DNA from: Gallionellaceae bacterium
GTDB lineage: Bacteria > Pseudomonadota > Gammaproteobacteria > Burkholderiales > Gallionellaceae
Direction: 5' to 3'
NCBI GenBank assembly: GCA_021731185.1
Contig: JAKFXW010000198.1
Span: forward strand, 1-6,677
Length of the DNA: 6,677 bases
The notes beneath the pieces were generated by a model that saw nothing but the letters and a program-made list of their open reading frames with translations, was not told the origin of the DNA and did not search any database. This document shows, piece by piece, positions 1 to 6,519 of the stretch (position 1 is its first letter; each line of letters begins with the position of its first letter). A program made the translations under genes and the position numbers.

Positions 1-3000
1 ACTTCATTTTCAAATTCAACTAATCGATCTATACGGCGCAGTTCACCGAGTGCCGTTATGTAAGGCAGTTCGTTATACGCGGTTCGATAGTGGCGTGGGT
101 CAAAAAATATTTGCAAAGTCGGCTGCCTGAGTATGTTCTGCGCTTGCTGCCATAATGCTTCTATTTTATGTTCGGGAATGGTACACCGCTGCTGCAATTC
201 TATTTTTGTTGCAGAATTTATCCCACAAGGGGACAATGATTCATCAAAATTAAACATGGTACTTTCCGATGGAGCCAGATGCTGCAACAGCGCATGTAGC
301 CAGGTACCTTGTTGCTGGGCAGATGCTGCATATTGATCGGATGTCACGCGCGGCTCGCGTTGACCTGTTGGAATAGATCGCTGCAACACACATTGTCCCC
401 CTGTGGGATTGTCCCCTTGTGGGACGCTGTCCACTGCCTTAAAAATTGCGGGAGATGGCATGATCTGCTTGCGACTGTGCGACAGTAACGGATTGCTTCG
501 CTCATTGTCCCCTTGTGGGGTATTATCTTCTCGAGTACTGTCCAAATAGCTGGTAGCTTGCGCGATGCGTCCGTACCAGGAAGTATCGACCAACTTGCCA
601 TGCCCACTCACCAGTAACGCTTGTTTGGCGCGGGTCATGGCGACGTACAACAGATTCATTTCCTCGCACTGTGCATAGGCTTCATCCGCTGCAAAGTAAT
701 TCGCACGCAAACTGTCACGCTTATTGGTGAATAACGAAAAGTGCGTGGGGCGCGGCTTATTCGGTGGCCAATCGAGCAACACGTTATACCCATCCGGGCG
801 ACGTTTAGTGTCATTGGCATCGAGCAACCAAACGATAGGCGCTTCCAAACCCTTGGCCTCATGCACGGTGTAAATGCGAATCGCATTGCCGACTTTTCCG
901 ACACGACCTTCGTCTGGTGCTTCACTGTCACTGGCTTGACGCAAGGTTTGTAGCTCTATTAAAAATCGCGGCAAACTCGGATAACGCCCAGCATCAACAT
1001 TCAAGGCAATCTCCATGAATGCTTGCAAATTAGCGCGTACTGATTCGTGGTGCTCTACTGGCAAGGCTGCCACATAGCGATGCACAACATCCGCCTCAAA
1101 ATAAATATGATCCAGTAAATCATGCACGGGCAATTTATCAGCCAACTTAATCCAGCCAGATAATAATTGATGCGCGCGTAATAATTCTGACGATACCTGT
1201 TCATGTGCTGCAAGTTGTTGCAGACGCTGCCACCAACTGCAATGCTTGGGCTGCGCATCACTGGTGGATATTGGTGTCCCACATCCCACAGGGGGACAAT
1301 GAGGGGACAATGTGGCTGCCAGTTGCATCAAGTCTGTATCCGCGCAAGCAAACAATGGCGAACGTAAAGTCTGCGCCAATTGTAAATCTGCAAACGGCGT
1401 GATTAAAAAAGTCAGCAAAGCCTGCATGTCTTCCGCCTCTAAAGTGTTCAGCAAACCACCACGACGAGAAGTTAAAAAAGGAATGTGGCGTTGACGCAAA
1501 GCATGTTCATAAATTTGTAAATGCAGGCGCTTGCGTACCAACACCATGATGTCGCTGAATTCTGCTGGACGTGGCATGCCAAAATTATCTGACACCTGCC
1601 AATGCGTAACGATGTCGATAATTTTTGCAGCGAATTGAGCGGCTTCCAATTCCCGGTTATCACTTTGTTTCTCGGCGCGTGCGGTGAAAAGCGGATTGCG
1701 CAATTGCAAAGCTTTCGAGGCAGGCACACCCGACGCACCCAGCACACCTGGCACACCTGGCACATCTGGCTCTGCCGCAGATGCCAGCAGCGGTAGCACC
1801 TCAACATTGCCCAGCAATTCTGTTTGATGTGCGCTGTGCGTTTCAAAATCCATGAAGCCATTGGGGTGCTGCTCAAATATTTTATTTACAACATTTAAGA
1901 TCGCAGGCGCATTACGTCGCGTAATGTTTTGCGATAAATACTGAGCATCAAAATTATTTTGCAACCAGCCGCTCACCTCACCGAATAGTCGCGCATCTGC
2001 GCGGCGAAATCGATAAATGGATTGCTTGGGATCACCCACCACAAACACCGTCGGACGCGATTGCACGGCCTCAGCAGCGGCAAACCATGCCTGCAAAACT
2101 TGCCATTGCACCGGGTTCGTGTCTTGAAATTCATCCAGCAACACATGGCTGTAGCGGCTATCCAACTTGTATTGCATATATTCCGCATAATCACTCTGGC
2201 GTAATAAATGACAGACCTGCCATTCCACATCGACAAAATCTATTTGCTGGTGGCGTAATTTTAAATCTTGATAATGCTGCAACAATGTCGCGCCACAACG
2301 CAGTGCGGCAGCGTTCAAACGCAATAATGTACGCGCCATCAGGGCATCACGCGCAACTTGCATTGTGTGCAGCAATACCTCATGCGCCGATATAAATGAC
2401 TCGGAATTTTGCTTTTTTGTGGGCGTAAAAATACGCGGCTCATCTGCCTTGGTATATAAACATTGTGTGATCTGTGCGTAGCGTTGCTGTATATCAGCAA
2501 GTGTTGCAGCGGTTTTCAGACTATCCGCTGCATTGCGCTGCTTGTCTGTGCCATCTGTCGCCAGCACATTGGAAAAATTATTGATGGCATGTTGCAAGGT
2601 GTCATCTGCGAATAGTTCAGCAATGGGATCAACACTTTCTTCCACGCCAAACTCATCGCGCAATTGTTGCAGCGCAAATGCCACTGCATCACTATGTTCA
2701 TCATTGCGCTCGCTGACATAAGCCCACCATTCGGCACGTTTATGCAAAAAATTGTTCAGCAATGTTTGCGTGCTGTGTAGACCATATTCGGCGAACAACC
2801 ATTGCAAAGCCAAGGAAATTTCACTTTCTGGCGCAGCTTGCAGGCTGTTGGTAAATTCCTGCCAAGCCTCATCCTGCAAGGCTGAGGTATGCTCCAGCAG
2901 ATTCATTCCAAGCGGCACGTTCGAATTCAGCGGTGCGCTTTGTACAATCTGCATAAACCAACCATGAAAAGTATTGATGGTTATGCTCGGCTGCACCAAG

Positions 3001-3311
3001 AGTGACTCACGATATAAATTACGGGCGCGCGCCAAGATGTCTGCATCGACTTCATACATTTCACGCGCTTGCAAAAAAGCACGCACTTCATCATCGCTTT
3101 GGGTCGCCAGAAAATGCAGCCATTCATTTAATCTCGCTTGCATTTCCTGCGCGGCCTTGCGCGTAAAAGTAATGGCCAAAATTTCGTCCGGCCTTACCCC
3201 AGCCAGAAGCAGCCGCACGATGCGTGACACCAGCAACCAAGTTTTGCCGCTGCCTGCACAGGCTTCAACAATGACGCTGTGTTGTGGATGCAACGCGATG
3301 CGATTATCCAT
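1..3311 (-). CDS. AddA/RecB-type UvrD-family ATP-dependent helicase-nuclease subunit, C-terminus cut by window edge
   Basis: This is a superfamily 1A DNA helicase with a C-terminal RecB-like nuclease, expected to unwind and resect double-strand breaks together with the nuclease encoded just upstream. I read one uninterrupted frame of at least 1103 residues. Residues are counted from the ATG at 3311. Motif I (Walker A) is ACAGSGKT at 17-24, motif Ia ITFTRKAA at 47-54, motif II DEFQDT at 393-398 and motif III GDPKQSIYRF at 426-435. A motif IV region lies near 589, motif V TVHEAKGLE is at 815-823 and motif VI MTRAK at 892-896. The nuclease part begins with GTWLH at 1002-1006 and reaches the IDRLV segment when the window ends, so the catalytic D and ExK/DYK residues lie outside. 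ATG 3311 is preferred to ATG 3317 because the AGCAGG stretch sits 9 bases before it but only 3 before the other. An in-frame TAG lies a few codons upstream. The start overlaps the nuclease stop by 8 bases, which suggests translational coupling. The protein carries four sites of an 18-base repeat and a Gly-Val-Pro repeat. RecB and AddA are alternative names; the AddB-type partner favours AddA. Confidence 0.93.
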   Translation of the reverse strand, partial: MDNRIALHPQHSVIVEACAGSGKTWLLVSRIVRLLLAGVRPDEILAITFTRKAAQEMQARLNEWLHFLATQSDDEVRAFLQAREMYEVDADILARARNLYRESLLVQPSITINTFHGWFMQIVQSAPLNSNVPLGMNLLEHTSALQDEAWQEFTNSLQAAPESEISLALQWLFAEYGLHSTQTLLNNFLHKRAEWWAYVSERNDEHSDAVAFALQQLRDEFGVEESVDPIAELFADDTLQHAINNFSNVLATDGTDKQRNAADSLKTAATLADIQQRYAQITQCLYTKADEPRIFTPTKKQNSESFISAHEVLLHTMQVARDALMARTLLRLNAAALRCGATLLQHYQDLKLRHQQIDFVDVEWQVCHLLRQSDYAEYMQYKLDSRYSHVLLDEFQDTNPVQWQVLQAWFAAAEAVQSRPTVFVVGDPKQSIYRFRRADARLFGEVSGWLQNNFDAQYLSQNITRRNAPAILNVVNKIFEQHPNGFMDFETHSAHQTELLGNVEVLPLLASAAEPDVPGVPGVLGASGVPASKALQLRNPLFTARAEKQSDNRELEAAQFAAKIIDIVTHWQVSDNFGMPRPAEFSDIMVLVRKRLHLQIYEHALRQRHIPFLTSRRGGLLNTLEAEDMQALLTFLITPFADLQLAQTLRSPLFACADTDLMQLAATLSPHCPPVGCGTPISTSDAQPKHCSWWQRLQQLAAHEQVSSELLRAHQLLSGWIKLADKLPVHDLLDHIYFEADVVHRYVAALPVEHHESVRANLQAFMEIALNVDAGRYPSLPRFLIELQTLRQASDSEAPDEGRVGKVGNAIRIYTVHEAKGLEAPIVWLLDANDTKRRPDGYNVLLDWPPNKPRPTHFSLFTNKRDSLRANYFAADEAYAQCEEMNLLYVAMTRAKQALLVSGHGKLVDTSWYGRIAQATSYLDSTREDNTPQGDNERSNPLLSHSRKQIMPSPAIFKAVDSVPQGDNPTGGQCVLQRSIPTGQREPRVTSDQYAASAQQQGTWLHALLQHLAPSESTMFNFDESLSPCGINSATKIELQQRCTIPEHKIEALWQQAQNILRQPTLQIFFDPRHYRTAYNELPYITALGELRRIDRLVEFENE
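221..238 (+). repeat. 18-base dispersed element, copy 1 (exact consensus)
   Basis: The site reads TCCCACAAGGGGACAATG, the consensus of the family. It lies in the nuclease part of the helicase gene and is read on the coding strand as LSPCG at residues about 1026-1030. TCCC and GGGA can pair around a 5-base loop. No flanking direct repeat was obvious. Confidence 0.85.
389..424 (-). repeat. Compound 18-base element: two copies, inner inserted near the end of outer
   Basis: The 36 bases equal exactly two 18-mers. The inner copy (391-408) reads TCCCACAGGGGGACAATG on the minus strand. The outer copy is 409-424 plus the two bases at 389-390, which restore the missing TG. A tandem pair with a 2-base loss is the alternative. 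The coding strand gives VPQGDN followed by PTGGQC at residues about 963-974 of the helicase, after motif VI. Confidence 0.8.
503..520 (-). repeat. 18-base dispersed element, single-mismatch copy
   Basis: On the minus strand the site reads CCCCACAAGGGGACAATG, differing from the consensus only at the first base. It lies in the linker after motif VI of the helicase and is translated as TPQGDN at residues about 931-936, in the same frame as the outer copy at 389-424. Confidence 0.82.
1277..1312 (+). repeat. Nested 18-base element: one copy inserted within another
   Basis: The outer copy is split into TCCCACA (1277-1283) and AGGGGACAATG (1302-1312), which join to the exact consensus. Between them lies a complete TCCCACAGGGGGACAATG (1284-1301). 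The coding strand reads TLSP, then HCPPVG from the inner copy, then CGT, at helicase residues about 667-679. The inner insertion falls exactly between codons. Confidence 0.85.
1723..1776. repeat. 9-base tandem repeat coding a Gly-Val-Pro stretch in the helicase
   Basis: About five to six 9-base units related to GGCACACCT follow one another, the middle ones nearly identical and the ends diverged. On the coding strand they read DVP-GVP-GVL-GAS-GVP at helicase residues about 516-530, between motif III and the motif IV region. Unit length is a multiple of three, so copy-number changes keep the frame. It probably forms a flexible surface loop. Confidence 0.7.
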
Positions 3312-6102
3312 GTTCATCGGCCTGCTCGCCGCCTATACTCCACTCAGATTTTCGGCACAGGCCGCGTATTTCACAATATTGGCAAACTTCCTCTATCCCA
3401 TTCGCAGGCAGTGCTGCGCCAGATTGCATTTGCTCGAACACAGTGATCAACCGATCCATGTTAGCTTGCACCAGATCGCCCAGATCGTGCGGTGGTTCGA
3501 TTATTTGAATTTTGTCTTTGTCGAAACTGATGTAAGCAGCACTATTACTCTCACCAGCAGCGGCATAACAGGCAAGCTGCACATCTTCTCCCGGGTCTTT
3601 TAATTTATTTCGCAGCCGACCCGCGTCGATCATTTTGTAATCCAACACACGCATGACTTGACCAGCCCCATCCACTCGATCAATACGTCCATGCAAGATT
3701 AAATCGTCGGTCAGACGCAATTCAAATGGCAACTCACCACTTTTAAAATGCCAGCCTTCTAATTCCATTTTAATTTGCACATCTAGATAAGGCTCAATTG
3801 CCTGCTGCCAGCGCAGCAGCCAAGCTCGAGTCAAATAATCACGCTGCAATGCGGGCGCGAAAACTACATCGCTGATACGGCGCAACGCACTGTTTAATTC
3901 CTCAACTTTGTGTTGCGCCAGCACCGGAAACTGCTGATGAAATTGATGCAAAATATCATGCACCCATTTTCCATAATCACTCTTTTCCACCGCTTCGCTT
4001 ACTTCATCCATTTCGTTCAAGCGCAAAATATGTCGCGCATAAAATTGATACGGACAGGCCACTAGACTGTTATACCCCCCCGCGCTAATCTTGTGTGGCA
4101 GGGCATCACGCGGCACAGCAGGGGTGGGCATGGACGATAAAACAGGCAACGGAAATTGGGCGCTACGAACTTGCGCGACCTCGAGTATTTCGCCTAATTC
4201 ACGCTCGGCCAGGTCATCGTTGTATGCCAACTGATGCAAGGTGCGTAACATTTCCAGATAGGGACTGAGCAAATTTATTTCGCCGTTTTTGCTGGCCTGC
4301 CAAGTTGCCAGCACGCAGTCATTCATGGTTAATAATGACAGCAGAGCATCACGTTGCCGTGCCAAATTTATTTGACGTGTTGGCAAACCCAAACTCACGC
4401 GCACCCCATCGTTAAACCACATCCCGCCACTCTCTTTGCCAGGCAGGTGTGTGTCATCGCAACCCAACAGCAGCACTGCGTCAAAACTACGCCAGCCAGT
4501 TGCGGCAAGGTGGGTCAGCAGCACCGGGCTGGTGATATTTGTATCACGAAATGTGTTTGCATCGAGTTGTTGCGCCAACCAGTGCCGCCATTCACGCAGG
4601 CTAAAACGTGTGGAATTACCTGCTAATTCATGCTGCCATGTTTGCAGTGATTGCAGTAGCTGTGCGCCTGCCTCATCAGTCGCTAAACCCATGCCCAGTA
4701 TTTCAAAACTATTTTGCAATGCATCCAACCACCCCGCCAGCGTGTCAGTTTTTTTCCGCCCCCCATTTTTTTGCATGGCAGCCGCCGCCTGATGCAGGCG
4801 CGCCAATAATGTCTGCACTGCACCTTCGCCTGCTGCTATTTCCATAAATGCTGGCAGGTGTGCTACCACGCTATTTTTACGCACTAGCTGCTCAAGTTTG
4901 TACAGCACCTCCTTGCGTTCGTCCGCTGCTCGATCCGAAAAAATAAAAGGTGATTTGAGTAGATCAAGTAAATCATGAAAATAAAAATCACTCTGCAAGG
5001 CATCCAGCCACCGCATCAACACGGTGCTGACCGAAAGCGTGGACAGTGTCCAGCCAGTTTCATCGCGCACCAATACTTCGGCACGTTCCAGCAGTGCGCG
5101 CACCCGTCTTGCCACTAAACGATCCTGCGCGACGATGGCAATACTTTTTTTGCCTGCCAATAACCAGCGTCTGACTTGCAACTCGGCTGCGCGTGCTTCA
5201 TGCTCCAAATCATGTGCGCCAAACAACCTGAGCCGGTTCGCTAAATTGGAATGATGCTCCCGCACAAATTGTGCTTGCTCGTGCAGCGTCCCACAAGGGG
5301 ATAATGTAGATAAATGTTTTTCATCCTCGCTCACAGTGCCATGCAAAGCCGCGTGAATAATTACGCCGTGTCCCACAAGGGGACAATGTGTTTGTTGTAT
5401 CGACATTGCACGTATATCAAATAATGTGACGGGTATGCGCGCTCGACACGCATTTAAGAAATTTTCTTCCGCAAATGAAAAATCACAGGCATGTAACACA
5501 TAAATCGGCACTTGCACCGCAAGGGCTAATTGAGCCAAGCGTTGTTGATAAGCGAGCACCCTATCCAGCTCGCCCGTGTTATTCATGGTGTACCATAACT
5601 CGTGTACCACCCGCGCTTCAAACTGCATGGCTGTTCCGCGCTTGGCTTGATAGGCTTGTTCCAGTTGCGCTAAAAAATCATCCGCATTTTTTGGCAACGT
5701 GACATGGTGCTGCGTCATCTCGTCCAACAGAGTCAACAACTCCTTGGTGATGCCCCACAAATCTGCATTCGCAAACCAACGCTGAGTGCGTAATGCCTCA
5801 TACAACATTGCAGCACGACAGCTATCTGGTGTCACCTTTGTTGTTATGGGCAGGGATTGTGCCCAATCTTGCAGCGTAATCATGCGCGGCAACAGCAACG
5901 CAGATTGCGCAGACTGCCTAATCAAACTTTGTGCGAGTGGCTGTGCTGCATGGTAATTAGGCAGCAGGATGGTGGCGTGATGCAGTGGATTATTTTTCGA
6001 CTCCTCCGGCAACGGACGATGTTGCGCCAATATATACTGCGCGACCGCATCAAAAAAAACAGCGGCTCCGCCAGGGTAGCCGCTATTTTGCGTAGGATTC
6101 AT
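3304..6102 (-). CDS. AddB-type PD-(D/E)XK nuclease with iron-sulfur cluster cysteines (probable DNA repair protein)
   Basis: This is the partner subunit of a helicase-nuclease that processes double-strand breaks for homologous recombination. The 932-residue length fits the proteobacterial AddB-like 'probable DNA repair protein' family of about 900 residues. The N-terminal two thirds resemble a degenerate helicase fold without a Walker A motif; LLLGCDDTHLPG near 544-555 is a typical AddB-like segment. The C-terminal nuclease domain shows CPYQF from C683, GKWVH at 711-715 (H715), GRIDRVD with D808 and LDYK with D821 and K823. C683 together with C907-x2-C910-x5-C916 matches the four-cysteine pattern that holds a 4Fe-4S cluster in AddB. 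The ATG at 6102 is taken because an in-frame TGA lies 12 bases upstream and no other ATG occurs before about codon 94, though its ribosome binding site is weak. Codons 7-17 double as an intrinsic-terminator-like sequence. Two 18-base repeat copies add residues about 238-245 and 266-272. The symbol is left blank because the family is AddB-like rather than proven AddB. Confidence 0.92.
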   Translation of the reverse strand: MNPTQNSGYPGGAAVFFDAVAQYILAQHRPLPEESKNNPLHHATILLPNYHAAQPLAQSLIRQSAQSALLLPRMITLQDWAQSLPITTKVTPDSCRAAMLYEALRTQRWFANADLWGITKELLTLLDEMTQHHVTLPKNADDFLAQLEQAYQAKRGTAMQFEARVVHELWYTMNNTGELDRVLAYQQRLAQLALAVQVPIYVLHACDFSFAEENFLNACRARIPVTLFDIRAMSIQQTHCPLVGHGVIIHAALHGTVSEDEKHLSTLSPCGTLHEQAQFVREHHSNLANRLRLFGAHDLEHEARAAELQVRRWLLAGKKSIAIVAQDRLVARRVRALLERAEVLVRDETGWTLSTLSVSTVLMRWLDALQSDFYFHDLLDLLKSPFIFSDRAADERKEVLYKLEQLVRKNSVVAHLPAFMEIAAGEGAVQTLLARLHQAAAAMQKNGGRKKTDTLAGWLDALQNSFEILGMGLATDEAGAQLLQSLQTWQHELAGNSTRFSLREWRHWLAQQLDANTFRDTNITSPVLLTHLAATGWRSFDAVLLLGCDDTHLPGKESGGMWFNDGVRVSLGLPTRQINLARQRDALLSLLTMNDCVLATWQASKNGEINLLSPYLEMLRTLHQLAYNDDLAERELGEILEVAQVRSAQFPLPVLSSMPTPAVPRDALPHKISAGGYNSLVACPYQFYARHILRLNEMDEVSEAVEKSDYGKWVHDILHQFHQQFPVLAQHKVEELNSALRRISDVVFAPALQRDYLTRAWLLRWQQAIEPYLDVQIKMELEGWHFKSGELPFELRLTDDLILHGRIDRVDGAGQVMRVLDYKMIDAGRLRNKLKDPGEDVQLACYAAAGESNSAAYISFDKDKIQIIEPPHDLGDLVQANMDRLITVFEQMQSGAALPANGIEEVCQYCEIRGLCRKSEWSIGGEQADEHG
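5289..5306 (+). repeat. 18-base dispersed element in the nuclease gene, C-to-T variant
   Basis: The site reads TCCCACAAGGGGATAATG, with one change from the consensus. It is translated from the minus strand as TLSPCGT at nuclease residues 266-272, in the same frame as copy 1 in the helicase. The change leaves a possible G-T pair at the base of the hairpin. Confidence 0.82.
5371..5388 (+). repeat. 18-base dispersed element in the nuclease gene, exact consensus
   Basis: This is an exact TCCCACAAGGGGACAATG copy, 64 bases from the copy at 5289. With flanking bases the stem extends to TGTCCC/GGGACA, 6 bp. The coding strand reads it as HCPLVG at nuclease residues 239-244, a different frame from its neighbour. 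Confidence 0.85.
6052..6084 (-). terminator. Intrinsic-terminator-like hairpin and T8 tract inside the start of the nuclease gene
   Basis: On the minus strand AGCGGCT (6078-6084) and AGCCGCT (6061-6067) form a perfect 7-bp GC-rich stem with a 10-base loop. After one G it is followed by eight T residues (6052-6059). This is the layout of a rho-independent terminator. It lies 53 bases past the fdxA stop, where a terminator for fdxA would be expected, but inside codons 7-17 of the nuclease gene. It may end most fdxA transcripts and attenuate expression of the nuclease-helicase pair, because ribosomes starting at 6102 would cover the stem. Confidence 0.6.
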
Positions 6103-6136
6103 TGCTTCAATTCAGATTGATGAATTCATTTCAAAC

Positions 6137-6460
6137 TCAACGTTCCAATAAATGCCGTTTTTCTTTTATATCTTTCCAATTATCAGCATCAGATGAGACT
6201 TCTTTTTTCTCGACGATTGATTTCCAAACCTTGGACAACTCCGCATTGAGCGCGATAAAAGCGCGCTGTTCGACTGGCACATCATCCTCGGCATAAATCG
6301 CCTCCACCGGGCATTCCGCCACACACAACGTGCAATCAATGCACTCATCCGGATCAATTACCAGAAAATTAGGCCCCTCACGAAAACAATCAACCGGGCA
6401 AACGTCTACGCAATCCGTATATTTACATTTGATACAAGCTTCGGTAACAACATAAGTCAT
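6137..6460 (-). CDS. fdxA: Seven-iron ferredoxin FdxA (3Fe-4S and 4Fe-4S)
   Basis: This is a small cytoplasmic electron carrier of 107 residues, closely resembling Azotobacter vinelandii ferredoxin I in length and sequence. Seven cysteines fit the two clusters. By analogy with ferredoxin I, C9, C17 and C50 bind the 3Fe-4S cluster, while C21, C40, C43 and C46 bind the 4Fe-4S cluster. C12 and C25 are the usual extra cysteines. The C-terminal tail ends in HLLER, as in that family. Translation starts at the ATG at 6460, with AGGAG placed 9 bases upstream. The gene follows folE2 in the same direction, with a 54-base gap that contains a plausible promoter. Its stop is 34 bases from the nuclease start. 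No terminator lies in that gap; the likely terminator is inside the nuclease gene. The redox partner cannot be told from the sequence. Confidence 0.97.
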   Translation of the reverse strand: MTYVVTEACIKCKYTDCVDVCPVDCFREGPNFLVIDPDECIDCTLCVAECPVEAIYAEDDVPVEQRAFIALNAELSKVWKSIVEKKEVSSDADNWKDIKEKRHLLER

Positions 6461-6469
6461 AACAATAAA

Positions 6470-6474
6470 CTCCT
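6470..6474 (-). promoter_or_regulatory. Ribosome binding site of fdxA
   Basis: The minus strand reads AGGAG here, 9 bases before the fdxA ATG. It is the strongest Shine-Dalgarno match in the window and fixes the fdxA start. Confidence 0.8.
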
Positions 6475-6490
6475 GATTAAAACAGCGGGC

Positions 6491-6519
6491 ATTCTAACAA
6501 AACTATAGGGAAATTTAAT
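6491..6519 (-). promoter_or_regulatory. Candidate sigma-70-type promoter of fdxA
   Basis: On the minus strand a TAGAAT hexamer (6491-6496) is a good -10 match. A weak -35 candidate, ATTAAA (6514-6519), is spaced 17 bases upstream and overlaps the end of folE2. Transcription would begin about 20 to 25 bases before the fdxA start codon. The -10 is convincing by eye; the -35 is poor, so the call is tentative. Confidence 0.4.

Noticed and set aside
221..520. CRISPR-like array, because several similar repeats occur within 300 bases
   Set aside because: Spacing is irregular, orientation changes, the unit is only 18 bases, and the intervals are conserved helicase-nuclease coding sequence rather than unique spacers.
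1..3311. Helicase gene broken into fragments, suggested by many short overlapping reading frames on both strands
   Set aside because: One minus-strand frame runs without a stop from 3311 to the window edge, and all helicase motifs checked (I, Ia, II, III, IV region, V, VI) fall in that same frame. It only appears unlisted because its stop is outside the window.
2974..3603. Plus-strand open frame of 209 codons opposite the junction of the two repair genes
   Set aside because: It lies antisense to two recognised genes, has no recognisable motif and spans their junction, so it is a shadow of their codon use.
6102..6296. Plus-strand open frame opposite fdxA
   Set aside because: It is antisense to a confidently identified ferredoxin and shows no domain or ribosome binding evidence.
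6461..6514. Terminator between folE2 and fdxA
   Set aside because: No GC-rich inverted repeat followed by a T tract was found in this gap; only promoter-like and ribosome-binding sequences are supported.
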